Source: Salibacterium aidingense DSM 18341 (GTDB lineage: Bacteria > Bacillota > Bacilli > Bacillales > Marinococcaceae). Taken from it: 51,116 nt of DNA. Within the stretch, counting starts at the first letter, position 1; each line of letters starts with the position of its first letter. The notes under the pieces were generated by a model. That model was not told the origin of the DNA. It did not search any database and was given only the letters and a program-made list of their open reading frames with translations. The stretch lies in the NCBI RefSeq assembly GCF_000429685.1, contig NZ_AUCI01000023.1, forward strand, positions 1-51,116, given 5' to 3'. The translations under genes and the position numbers were made by a program. Shown here one piece after another: positions 17,175-25,312 of this stretch.

Positions 17175-18642
17175 TATTTACTCCTATCGTATCACAGAAC
17201 CTGCCATAAGCACGATGCCATTTCTTTTCGTCTTCCGGAAAATAATATTGCATATTCGTGCTTTTCAACGTAATCAATCGGGCCTGGGCCAGGTCTTCTA
17301 CTTTTCCAACTGCCATCAACTGCACCATCACGTTGCCAATGGCACTGCCTTCGACAGGACCGGCCCAGACTGGTTTTGCAAGAGCATTAGAGGTATACTG
17401 GCATAAAACAGTGTTTTTAATTCCCCCGCCGACCATATGCAGTCCATAAAAAGGAGTGCCGGCGAGATGCTGGGTCCGCTCAAACACATACCGGTATTTC
17501 AAAGCCAGACTTTCCAGCACCCCTTTTACGATTTCACCACGTGTACGAGGCACATATTGATCCGTATCTTCACAATACTGCTGGATTTCCTTTGGCATAT
17601 GAGGCGGATTCAAAAAACGAAAATCGTCTGGATCAATAAAAAAGGAAAAAGAGGGGGCTGCTTCTGCTTCCTGAAGAAGCTCTTTGTATCCTGCTTTTTC
17701 GTCGTGTTCCCATATACGTTTACATTCTTCTAAAATCCAAAGTCCCATAATATTTTTCAGAAGCCGGAACGTATTGTTGACGCCGCCTTCGTTCGTGAAA
17801 TTCCACTGGAATGCTTTATCATTAATGACTGCATCCTGAACTTCCGTCCCCATAAGAGACCACGTGCCACAGCTGACATAGGCAAAATCCTGATCCAGGG
17901 CGGGAATCCCTGCGACAGCCGATGCCGTATCATGTTCTCCGGCAGCAATCACGGGGATAGGATCCACATCCAGCTCTTCACAGACTTCCTTGCTCAGCTC
18001 TCCGATAATGGTTCCCGGCAGGGCAATATCCTGAAAAATATCTTTAGTCACTCCTGCCGCCTTCACAAGATCTTCGTCCCACTCCATTGTTTTGGGATTA
18101 AATAATTGGGTAGTCGTCGCATTAGTAAATTCTGTTTTTTTCTGTCCCGTCAGAAAATACCGCAGCAGATCGGGCATAAGAAGCAGATCGACAGCCTCAT
18201 TTAACAGCGGGGATCCTGTATTGCTCATGGCTTGTAATTGGTAGATAGTATTAAATGGAAGAAATTGAATACCCGTTTTATCAAAGATATCTTTTTTACT
18301 TACCTTGTTTTTATGGCAATCTTCCATCACCCCATCCGTATGATGATCCCGGTAATGATAAGGGGCTCGGAGCAGTTCGCCGTCTTTTCCAAGCAGCCCG
18401 AAGTCAACGGCCCATGTATCGATCGCAAGTGCTTCCAGCGCTTCTCCCGTTTTTTTTGCTTCTGCAATGCCCCGTTTTATCTCCAAAAACAACCGGTATA
18501 CATCCCAGTGTAATCGCTTTCCAATCTGTATAGGTGTATTATCAAAACGGTGGATTTCTTTCATTTCCAGGCGGTCATCTTTTACATCTGCCAACAGGGC
18601 GCGTCCGCTTCCTGCCCCAATGTCAAAAGCTAAGACACTCAC
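17152..18642 (-). CDS. rhaB: L-rhamnulokinase
   Basis: Phosphorylates L-rhamnulose to L-rhamnulose-1-phosphate using ATP. At 496 residues it has the FGGY-kinase layout: the first phosphate loop FDIGAGSGRALLADV at residues 6-20, the substrate region IDTWAVDFGLLGKDG near 95, and the second nucleotide site ISCGTWSLMGTEVQ-like stretch (YVSCGTWSLMGTE) near 258. GTG start at 18642 overlaps the rhaI stop by four bases (GTGA), a sign of coupled translation. It sits between the isomerase and the regulator genes. Confidence 0.95.
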   Translation of the reverse strand: MSVLAFDIGAGSGRALLADVKDDRLEMKEIHRFDNTPIQIGKRLHWDVYRLFLEIKRGIAEAKKTGEALEALAIDTWAVDFGLLGKDGELLRAPYHYRDHHTDGVMEDCHKNKVSKKDIFDKTGIQFLPFNTIYQLQAMSNTGSPLLNEAVDLLLMPDLLRYFLTGQKKTEFTNATTTQLFNPKTMEWDEDLVKAAGVTKDIFQDIALPGTIIGELSKEVCEELDVDPIPVIAAGEHDTASAVAGIPALDQDFAYVSCGTWSLMGTEVQDAVINDKAFQWNFTNEGGVNNTFRLLKNIMGLWILEECKRIWEHDEKAGYKELLQEAEAAPSFSFFIDPDDFRFLNPPHMPKEIQQYCEDTDQYVPRTRGEIVKGVLESLALKYRYVFERTQHLAGTPFYGLHMVGGGIKNTVLCQYTSNALAKPVWAGPVEGSAIGNVMVQLMAVGKVEDLAQARLITLKSTNMQYYFPEDEKKWHRAYGRFCDTIGVNNGEDLTV

Positions 18643-19862
18643 CAGCTTGCACCGCCTTTACCTCTGGATAATATCTTTTCTCCGTACCCGCTTTCCCTGT
18701 ACGCCTTCATTGGATCAACCGCCGCCCCGATTTCTTCCCGGACTGCTTTAAGAAGAGGGGATACGTCACATTCGTAGGCCTCCCGGACGACCTCTTCCGC
18801 CCATAAAACATCCTGTTTCTCCTGGGCTTCCCGTAACTCTTCCAAGTTAACGAGGCAGGCTTTTGCATACAGGTTCTGGACATTCAAAATAGAGCGGATC
18901 ATGGCCGGAATCTTCGGCTCAATGTTATGGCACTGATCCAGCATATAAGCAATGTTTGCCGCTGTTCTAGATGCACCCGGATCTTCTTTGTCTTCTTCCG
19001 CCGCCACAATCTGCTGCATAATCAGGAAAATTTCATGTGGGTTGTGCGCTGCGACGATCAAATCATCATCAGCATATTTCCGGCTGTTAAAGTGAAACCC
19101 GCCGAGCCGTTTTTCATCAAGCAGATAGGCAACGATATGCTCAATATTAGCAGCCTGCGGATGATGCCCGGTATCGACAAGAACTTCAGCCTTCGAACCC
19201 AGTTTGTTGGCCATATTAAAGGCCATGCCCCAATCCGCGAGATCTGTATGATAAAACGCAGGTTCAAAAAACTTATATTCTATCAGCATTCTCATGTCAT
19301 CATCCAGGCGGTTATACATCGTCTGCAGGCATTCCTGCATCCAGTTTTTCCTTTTTCGGAAGTCAGCCTGCCCGGGGTAGTTCGTTCCGTCAGCAAACCA
19401 CAAACTCACTGCTTTTGACTCAACTTCTTTTGCTATGTCTACACACTCAAGCAGATGGTCCGTTGCTTTTTTACGAACAGCAGGATCCGCGTTTGTTATG
19501 CTGCCAAATTTATAGTCATCATCCTGGAACACATTAGGGTTTACCGCTCCGATTGATAACCCAAGACTTTCGGCGTGAGACTTTAACGCTTTGTAGTCAT
19601 CCACTTTGTCCCATGGAATATGAATCGCCACCGAAGGACTGCTTCCGGTGAATTTATGGACCTGGGCGGCATCCTCGAATTTTTCAAAGGGATCCCGCGG
19701 GACACCTTCCTGTTCAAATACTTTAAAACGAGTCCCGGAATCCCCAAAACCCCAGGAAGGCGTTTCCACTTTTAATTGTTTGATTTTGTTCTTTACTTTT
19801 TCGATATCAATTCCCCGTGCTCGCTGCTGCTCTTCAAACAAGGCGTACTGTTTATCACTCAT
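18639..19862 (-). CDS. rhaI: L-rhamnose isomerase, RhaI type
   Basis: Interconverts L-rhamnose and L-rhamnulose. The 407-residue TIM barrel resembles the RhaI type of isomerase (Pseudomonas stutzeri-like) rather than E. coli RhaA. Metal and substrate residues are visible in MLIEYKFFEPAFYH (Glu/Lys near residue 215), VLVDTGHHPQAANIEH (Asp, two His, near 250) and GGFHFNSRKYADDDL (His, Asp, near 283). AAAGG precedes the ATG. It is 22 bases after the ASRT-family gene and overlaps rhaB. Confidence 0.9.
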   Translation of the reverse strand: MSDKQYALFEEQQRARGIDIEKVKNKIKQLKVETPSWGFGDSGTRFKVFEQEGVPRDPFEKFEDAAQVHKFTGSSPSVAIHIPWDKVDDYKALKSHAESLGLSIGAVNPNVFQDDDYKFGSITNADPAVRKKATDHLLECVDIAKEVESKAVSLWFADGTNYPGQADFRKRKNWMQECLQTMYNRLDDDMRMLIEYKFFEPAFYHTDLADWGMAFNMANKLGSKAEVLVDTGHHPQAANIEHIVAYLLDEKRLGGFHFNSRKYADDDLIVAAHNPHEIFLIMQQIVAAEEDKEDPGASRTAANIAYMLDQCHNIEPKIPAMIRSILNVQNLYAKACLVNLEELREAQEKQDVLWAEEVVREAYECDVSPLLKAVREEIGAAVDPMKAYRESGYGEKILSRGKGGASW

Positions 19863-19884
19863 CGTTTCACAGCCTTTCTATTAT

Positions 19885-20262
19885 TTAGGTATTTAACGGG
19901 TGAGCCATGGTACTCATCAGGGCAAGCTCCGGCTGGGTAGAGTCCAGCCGGCTGTATTGCACGATCACCGGCCGATCACTTTCCACTTCGATGGCATAAG
20001 GGACACTTTTCGGGATCGTCCGTCCGTCTTTTTCCAGCAGAGCGGTTTTGATATGACTTGTTCTTTTCCCTTTGACCTGTACTTCTATTTCTTCCAGCGG
20101 TTCTTGATCTTCAAAATAGATCGTCACCTTTAGTTGGGCTGGTTCCTGCTGCAAATTCAAGACACAGATGGATTCATGACTTGTCTGGCTCCCGCTGCTT
20201 TCAGGCGGGATAAACCCATCGGGGATAATCCAATGGGTGTCTCCTTTTCCTTTTATCGACAT
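19885..20262 (-). CDS. Sensory rhodopsin transducer (ASRT)-family protein
   Basis: A 125-residue all-beta protein that I recognise as related to the Anabaena sensory rhodopsin transducer: HWIIPDGFIPP near residue 11, TSHESICVLNLQ near 28, FEDQEPLEEIEVQVKGKRTSHIK in the middle, and IVQYSRLDSTQPELALMSTMA at the end match that family's conserved stretches from memory. The superfamily has been proposed to bind small molecules, and most members occur without rhodopsin. No rhodopsin gene is in the window. It lies 12 bases after rhaEW and 22 before rhaI with a good AGGAGG, so it is coexpressed with rhamnose enzymes and may sense, bind or process rhamnose or an intermediate. Confidence 0.82.
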   Translation of the reverse strand: MSIKGKGDTHWIIPDGFIPPESSGSQTSHESICVLNLQQEPAQLKVTIYFEDQEPLEEIEVQVKGKRTSHIKTALLEKDGRTIPKSVPYAIEVESDRPVIVQYSRLDSTQPELALMSTMAHPLNT

Positions 20263-20274
20263 CGTTTCTTCCTC

Positions 20275-22344
20275 CTATCTGGCAAATGCGGCAGGAACCC
20301 CGCCGTCCACAGTGACCATCGCCCCAGTAGTTTTCAGAGATTTAGACGAAGCAAAAAACGCGATAGCCTCTGCAATATCTTCCGGGTATATATTCACTTT
20401 CAATGTGGTTCTCTGGCGATAATGTTCTTCCAGTTCATCCGGATCTATCCCGTAGGCAGCCGCCCGTTCATTTCTCCACGCCGACGTCCATATGTTGGAT
20501 CCCTGCAGGACAGCATCAGGCAATACGGAGTTTACACGAATACCATGTTCGCCTCCTTCTGCTGCAATACATCGGGCAAGATGGGCTTCCATCGCTTTTA
20601 CGGAACTGTAAGCAGAAGCATTCTTCCCGGCATAGACTGAGTTTTTCGAACCAATGAAGACCATGCTGCCGCCTGTTCCCTGTTCTTTCATTCTCTTAAA
20701 TGCTTCCCTGGCAACGAGGAAATAGCCGGTGCCGAGAACATTCATATTCAAGTTCCACTCATCCAGGGTTGTTTCCTCGAGCGGACTTGAGGTCGCCAGA
20801 CCGGCATTGTTAACAATCACATCGATGCCGCCGTAGGCAAGAATTGTTTTGACGTAAGCGTCCTGTACGAGGTCTTCTTTTGTTACATCCATTTTGACGG
20901 GAAGGGCCCGGCCGGTGCCAAACTCTTGATTGAATTCTTCCGCTTTGTCCCGGGCTCCTTCTTCATTCAGATCTGCCAGCACAACATGGGCCCCCCGGGT
21001 TAAGAGTTCTCTTGCCGCAGCACTTCCGATGCCCCCGGCCCCTCCGGTAATAAAGGCAATTTCTCTGGAAAATTCCGCTTCCGGCGGTGCCAGGGACAAT
21101 TTATAAAGTTCCAGCGGCCAGTATTCTATGTTGTAGGATTCATTTTCATTGAGAGATACAAAGTTTCCAAGTGCTGTACTTCCTTTCATGACTTCAATCG
21201 CCCGGTGGTATAAATCTCCGCTCACGTTGGCCATTTTCAGATTTTTTCCGGAGTTGACCATGCCGATACCGGGAATGAGAATAACGCGGGGAGCCGGCTC
21301 AAACATTTCATCTCCTTCATTTTTGTTCCTGTCAAAGTAGTTTTTGTATTCTTCTTTAAAGGAAGCAGCACCTTCTCTAATTTTTTGTTTTAATACTTCT
21401 GTATCTTCCGACGCTGGATCCCAGTCCACATACAATGGCACCCTTTTCGTATGAACCAGGTGATCCGGACACGCCGCACCAACTTGAGAGAGCTCTTTTG
21501 CATTTTTACTATTAACAAACTCCAGGACATTGTTGGCGTCAGCATAGGTTAAAAGCATTTTCTTTTCATCACTGACTTCGCCGCGGAGCACAGGCAGGAT
21601 CTCTGCCAATACCGTCTCTCTCTTCTCTTTAGACAGTGCTTCATATTTTGGACCGCCGAAGTTTTCCTGTTGTTCCATCTTCCGGGAAAGATAAGCTTCC
21701 GCTTCCTGGATCACAGAAATTGTATGATCATAGCTTTCCTTTGAGGTTTCTCCCCAGGTCACCAGACCATGTTTTTCCATCAAAACCATTTCTGCGTTTG
21801 GATTGTTTTTCACACCGTCTGCAATCATTTTAGATAGGGAAAAACCCGGTCTTACGTACGGCACCCAGACAAAACGGTCTCCAAAGATTTCTTCGGCTAT
21901 GTTTTTACCATTGTCGGCACAGCATATGCTGATAATGGCATCTGGATGGGTATGATCCACATGAGTATAAGGGAGAAATGCGTGAAGGAGTGTTTCAATG
22001 GAAGAACGCGGATGCCTGCTGTCGACCATGCAGTGAGACAGGTACTCGACCATCTCTTCATCACTCATTTCTTCCCGTTCCATCAAGGGGCGGATATCAT
22101 CCATCCGAAGACTGGTAAAATGGTTCCCCCCCATCGTCGCGAGGTCCGAGCCGCTTCCCTTCACCCACATCACTTTTGTGTCACGTCCGCGGAAATCTTT
22201 TTCGGTTGTTTTTACAGATGTATTGCCGCCCCCAAAGTTCGCGACCGCTCTGTCTGATCCCAGGAGATTTGAACGATAGACCAATTCCTCCAACATCGTG
22301 CTCATTTTCGCTGCTTCTGTCTCATTCCATAGATTTTCCGTCAT
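20275..22344 (-). CDS. rhaEW: Bifunctional rhamnulose-1-phosphate aldolase / lactaldehyde dehydrogenase
   Basis: A 689-residue fusion. The N-terminal half is a class II (zinc) aldolase (ANFGGGNTSVKTT near residue 36; metal-binding histidines in HVDHTHPDAI near 132; EKHGLVTWG near 208), splitting rhamnulose-1-phosphate into DHAP and L-lactaldehyde. The C-terminal ~260 residues are a short-chain dehydrogenase (ITGGAGGIGSAAARELL near 434; NNAGLATSSP; catalytic YSSVKAMEAH), which in this family oxidises lactaldehyde to lactate. It corresponds to B. subtilis YuxG. It is the first gene of the operon; the divergent region upstream carries repeated TAACAAA motifs. Confidence 0.92.
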   Translation of the reverse strand: MTENLWNETEAAKMSTMLEELVYRSNLLGSDRAVANFGGGNTSVKTTEKDFRGRDTKVMWVKGSGSDLATMGGNHFTSLRMDDIRPLMEREEMSDEEMVEYLSHCMVDSRHPRSSIETLLHAFLPYTHVDHTHPDAIISICCADNGKNIAEEIFGDRFVWVPYVRPGFSLSKMIADGVKNNPNAEMVLMEKHGLVTWGETSKESYDHTISVIQEAEAYLSRKMEQQENFGGPKYEALSKEKRETVLAEILPVLRGEVSDEKKMLLTYADANNVLEFVNSKNAKELSQVGAACPDHLVHTKRVPLYVDWDPASEDTEVLKQKIREGAASFKEEYKNYFDRNKNEGDEMFEPAPRVILIPGIGMVNSGKNLKMANVSGDLYHRAIEVMKGSTALGNFVSLNENESYNIEYWPLELYKLSLAPPEAEFSREIAFITGGAGGIGSAAARELLTRGAHVVLADLNEEGARDKAEEFNQEFGTGRALPVKMDVTKEDLVQDAYVKTILAYGGIDVIVNNAGLATSSPLEETTLDEWNLNMNVLGTGYFLVAREAFKRMKEQGTGGSMVFIGSKNSVYAGKNASAYSSVKAMEAHLARCIAAEGGEHGIRVNSVLPDAVLQGSNIWTSAWRNERAAAYGIDPDELEEHYRQRTTLKVNIYPEDIAEAIAFFASSKSLKTTGAMVTVDGGVPAAFAR

Positions 22345-22647
22345 GGTAAACCTCCAGTTAGTTAAAGTCTCTGTTACCTTGTTTTTATCATAACAAATTT
22401 GGTTTTATTTTTGAATATATTTATTTAATTATTTGTTAGCGGATTCATAAATTAATAATCTGTTCATAATATGATATTTCAAAAACTAACAAACATCACA
22501 TTCATTGATTTATAATAGAATTTGTTGTTTTTTTTATAGACAATTCGCAACGCCTTTGATATTCTGTTTTCCATCTATAAGTGATAAGCTGCCGTGAACT
22601 CCTGATGAAAATGTCATATAGCAACCATAAAAAGGGGGAAAACGAAT
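22345..22647. promoter_or_regulatory. Divergent control region between rhaEW and an SDR gene
   Basis: About 300 AT-rich bases. The heptamer TAACAAA occurs at 22391-22397 and 22487-22493, its reverse complement TTTGTTA at 22432-22438, and a near match TTTGTTG at 22521-22527. The inverted pairs are spaced 34-41 bases. DeoR-type repressors often use several short sites, so these are candidate operators for the rhamnose regulator. No clear promoter hexamers stand out. Confidence 0.45.
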
Positions 22648-23424
22648 ATGGAAAATTATAAAGAACTGGCAGATAAAGCAGCGATGGTCACAGGAGCGGG
22701 ATCCGGCATCGGGAAAGCAGCGGCCTTATTCCTTGCCGAAAAAGGAACACGCGTCGGAGTATTGGATATTAACCGTCAGAAAGCAGAAGAAACGAAACAC
22801 AACATTGAAAAACAAGGCGGAGAAGCGGTGGTGTTGGAAGCAGATATTGCTTCCGCAGGGGACATGGAGCGTTCCTACACCCAGTTGATATCTTCTTTTG
22901 AACGGCTCGATATTGTACTGGCAAACGGCGGTATCGCCGGCACGATGGCACCCATTGAAACCATGAGTGCAGATGAATGGGACCGCACCATCGAGACGAA
23001 TCTAAGGGGGACGTTTCTCACCATAAAATACGCGGTCCCTTTTTTGAAAAAGCAGGGCGGGAGTATCATTATTACCAGTTCCATGAGTGGAAATCGTGTG
23101 TTTTCCCAGCCAGGTTTTTCGGCATACAGTACTGCCAAAGCCGGGCAGTCCGCATTTATGAAAATGGCCGCCAGTGAACTTGCCCCCTCGAACATCCGGG
23201 TAAATGCCATATGTCCGGGAGGAGTGAAGACGGACTTTAAAAATAGTCTGCACCGTGCTGACGAATTAACGGCTCAGGCTCCCCTCCCGAACCCGCCCGG
23301 CCATACATTTCCCTCCGCCCTCCCGGAGCAGATTGCCGACTTGATTCTTTTCCTTGCTTCCGAGGCCTCCTCTCATATCTCCGGCTCGGATATTTATATT
23401 GACGGCGGGGAATCATTGGGATGA
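22648..23424 (+). CDS. Short-chain dehydrogenase/reductase, divergent from the rhamnose operon
   Basis: A classical 258-residue SDR. It has the NAD(P)-binding TGAGSGIGKAAALFL at residues 15-29, the acidic residue D39 at the end of the second strand (VLDINRQKAE) suggesting NAD preference, a NGGIAG variant of the NAG motif near 91, catalytic serine in ITSSMSG near 140 and YSTAK near 155. GGGGGAAAACG precedes the ATG. Divergence from rhaEW with a shared control region suggests a rhamnose- or lactaldehyde-linked substrate, but the substrate cannot be read from sequence. Confidence 0.85.
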   Translation: MENYKELADKAAMVTGAGSGIGKAAALFLAEKGTRVGVLDINRQKAEETKHNIEKQGGEAVVLEADIASAGDMERSYTQLISSFERLDIVLANGGIAGTMAPIETMSADEWDRTIETNLRGTFLTIKYAVPFLKKQGGSIIITSSMSGNRVFSQPGFSAYSTAKAGQSAFMKMAASELAPSNIRVNAICPGGVKTDFKNSLHRADELTAQAPLPNPPGHTFPSALPEQIADLILFLASEASSHISGSDIYIDGGESLG

Positions 23425-23532
23425 CTAGATAGAAAAGCGGAGCCTGGGCAGTTGTCAAGCTCTGTTAAAACCTCCGCTACTGGAGAGACGCTTTCTGGAT
23501 CAGTACGGTTAAACCTGAAATTTATAGGCGGA
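23425..23532. other. Short intergenic stretch after the SDR gene
   Basis: Contains AGCGGAG and its complement CTCCGCT about 30 bases apart (23434-23480), a weak hairpin without a T-run. No gene seen. It runs into repeat copy 2. Confidence 0.35.
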
Positions 23533-23668
23533 CCCTTGCGGCCATTTGTTCTGTTAAATCGTGCAATGAGGGGCCTGCGGCTGCTTTTTCGGACATTGGT
23601 TCCGCTATCCGGGCTTTGGAGCGTTTCTTTTACGCGGAAAAGGAGAAATAGAGGAACAAATGTCCGGC
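23533..23668 (+). repeat. Dispersed ~135-bp repeat, copy 2 (full length)
   Basis: Runs from CCCTTGCGGCCATTTGTTCTG to GGAACAAATGTCCGG. The right end is the inverted form of the left-end and internal GGACATTTGTTCC blocks, so the right two thirds can fold into a hairpin of about 19 bp. It occupies the space between two convergent genes and ends 18 bases before the yesN-type stop codon. Same orientation as the other copies. Confidence 0.85.
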
Positions 23669-23686
23669 CCCATCTTTAAAAAGGCT

Positions 23687-25312
23687 TTACTGTTCTACGG
23701 TTCGTTTTTGGATTAGTTCGGTCGGTGTATACCCTGTATACTTCTTGAACAAGCTTGAAAAATAAGCTGGATTTCCGTATCCTACCTTTTCTGCAATTTC
23801 ATAGATTAAATAATGTCCTTCCTGAATCATGTTATTCGCCTTTTCCATTCGAATTCGTGTGACATAATCTTTAAATGTTTCTCCGACGACGTTTTTAAAG
23901 ATCTTTCCCAGGTAGTTCCGGGAAATGTACAGTTCCTCCGATAAGTCATGCAGCGTAATGTTCTCATGCAGCCGTTCTTGTACAAAAGCAATCATCTGTT
24001 CCACCAGCTGCCGGTGTTTTAAGTTTTCGTCCCATTTTTGATGATGGCATATTTTCATAACAATGTCTTTCAGTTCCGTCGTCACTTCTTTCCATGAGCA
24101 CTGGCGGGATAATACCTCATAAATATCAAAATTCTCTGGAAACATATCCCGGATACGAATTCCGATGTCGAAGAGGGCGTAGGTCATCATCGTCCACATT
24201 TCGATTCCTAAATGAAGGACGGAGGGCTTATGAAACGGCTGATCGTGCAGTTTCTCAAACAATTCATCAATCACGGCACAGGCTTTGGGTTCGTCGGCAT
24301 AACGAATCGCCATGGAAAGCTGCTGATTCATTTCAATGGAATCTGTTAACACAGCGATGCGTTTTGTATCTTCCGCTGTTCCTTGTTCTTCGGTATTGAT
24401 TCCTGTTTTTGTTTCGGTATAAGGTAGATGTTCAATGGCTTCCTTTGTGGATGTACTGGCTTCCCGCCAGTCATTCTTCATCGAACCGGAGGTAACCATA
24501 ACATCGAGATGAAGATACGTGCGCAGGGTTTCTTTCAATTCTTTTTTTAACGTCTGGAATCTGTTTTCGTAGTACGCAGCATATCCTCTGGGAACGTGAA
24601 GAAACAAGGCAGATTGGTGGGTATGGAACTCAATAAAATCAAAATCCAGGGACCATTGCTGCGTGGTTTCTTTTATCACATTGCTGGAGGCAAACCGGAA
24701 TAAATACCAGTCTTTTTCAAACAGAGTAGAACGCTCCAGCTGATCCGTATACGCAATCAGAATGATAAGGTGCTCTTGATTATCCCACTGCTTAAGCATG
24801 GTATGTGCTGTTTCCGGAGGCTCTTTCACCATGTTGGCCCCGGTGACTAACGATTTTATCCATTCCTTTTCAATCACTGGTTCATACCACTCTACCTTAT
24901 GGCGCAGCTCCGCAAATTCCAGTTGTTCTATGGCTTTTTCTTCCAATTGTTCTATTTCTTTAGAAAGAACTTCCTCAATGGTATTACGGGAGGCAGGTTT
25001 GGATAAGTAATCATTAATGTCCAGGCGCATGGCCTTGCGGGCATATTCGAAGTCACTGTACCCGCTGAGAATAATGACGCGTCCTTCGAACCCTTCTGTC
25101 CGAAGTTCCTCCATCATATCCAGACCATTTTTTACCGGCATATAGATATCCGTTATAATGAGATCCGGTTCTACAGCTCGAATGAGTTCCAGCCCCGTTT
25201 CTCCATTTTTTGCTTCCCCGCTCCATTCGCAATTCAATTTATCCCACGGGATGATCTTTTTCATCCCCCGCAGTACACTTTCATCGTCATCAATGATCAC
25301 GATCTTCCACAT
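23687..25312 (-). CDS. yesN: AraC-type response regulator (YesN-like)
   Basis: Response regulator of 541 residues paired with the histidine kinase upstream. The receiver domain (1-120) has the acidic pair DDD at 8-10, phospho-acceptor D55 in LIITDIYMPVKNG, and K in LSKPAS near 107. A long middle domain follows, and the C-terminal ~100 residues hold an AraC double HTH (ITLHDLSEELYISRNYLGKIFKN and IYEIAEKVGYGNPAYFSSLFKKYTGYTP). It overlaps the kinase gene by 16 bases. It likely activates the adjacent importer operon in response to an extracellular oligosaccharide, as known for the YesMN class. Confidence 0.9.
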   Translation of the reverse strand: MWKIVIIDDDESVLRGMKKIIPWDKLNCEWSGEAKNGETGLELIRAVEPDLIITDIYMPVKNGLDMMEELRTEGFEGRVIILSGYSDFEYARKAMRLDINDYLSKPASRNTIEEVLSKEIEQLEEKAIEQLEFAELRHKVEWYEPVIEKEWIKSLVTGANMVKEPPETAHTMLKQWDNQEHLIILIAYTDQLERSTLFEKDWYLFRFASSNVIKETTQQWSLDFDFIEFHTHQSALFLHVPRGYAAYYENRFQTLKKELKETLRTYLHLDVMVTSGSMKNDWREASTSTKEAIEHLPYTETKTGINTEEQGTAEDTKRIAVLTDSIEMNQQLSMAIRYADEPKACAVIDELFEKLHDQPFHKPSVLHLGIEMWTMMTYALFDIGIRIRDMFPENFDIYEVLSRQCSWKEVTTELKDIVMKICHHQKWDENLKHRQLVEQMIAFVQERLHENITLHDLSEELYISRNYLGKIFKNVVGETFKDYVTRIRMEKANNMIQEGHYLIYEIAEKVGYGNPAYFSSLFKKYTGYTPTELIQKRTVEQ

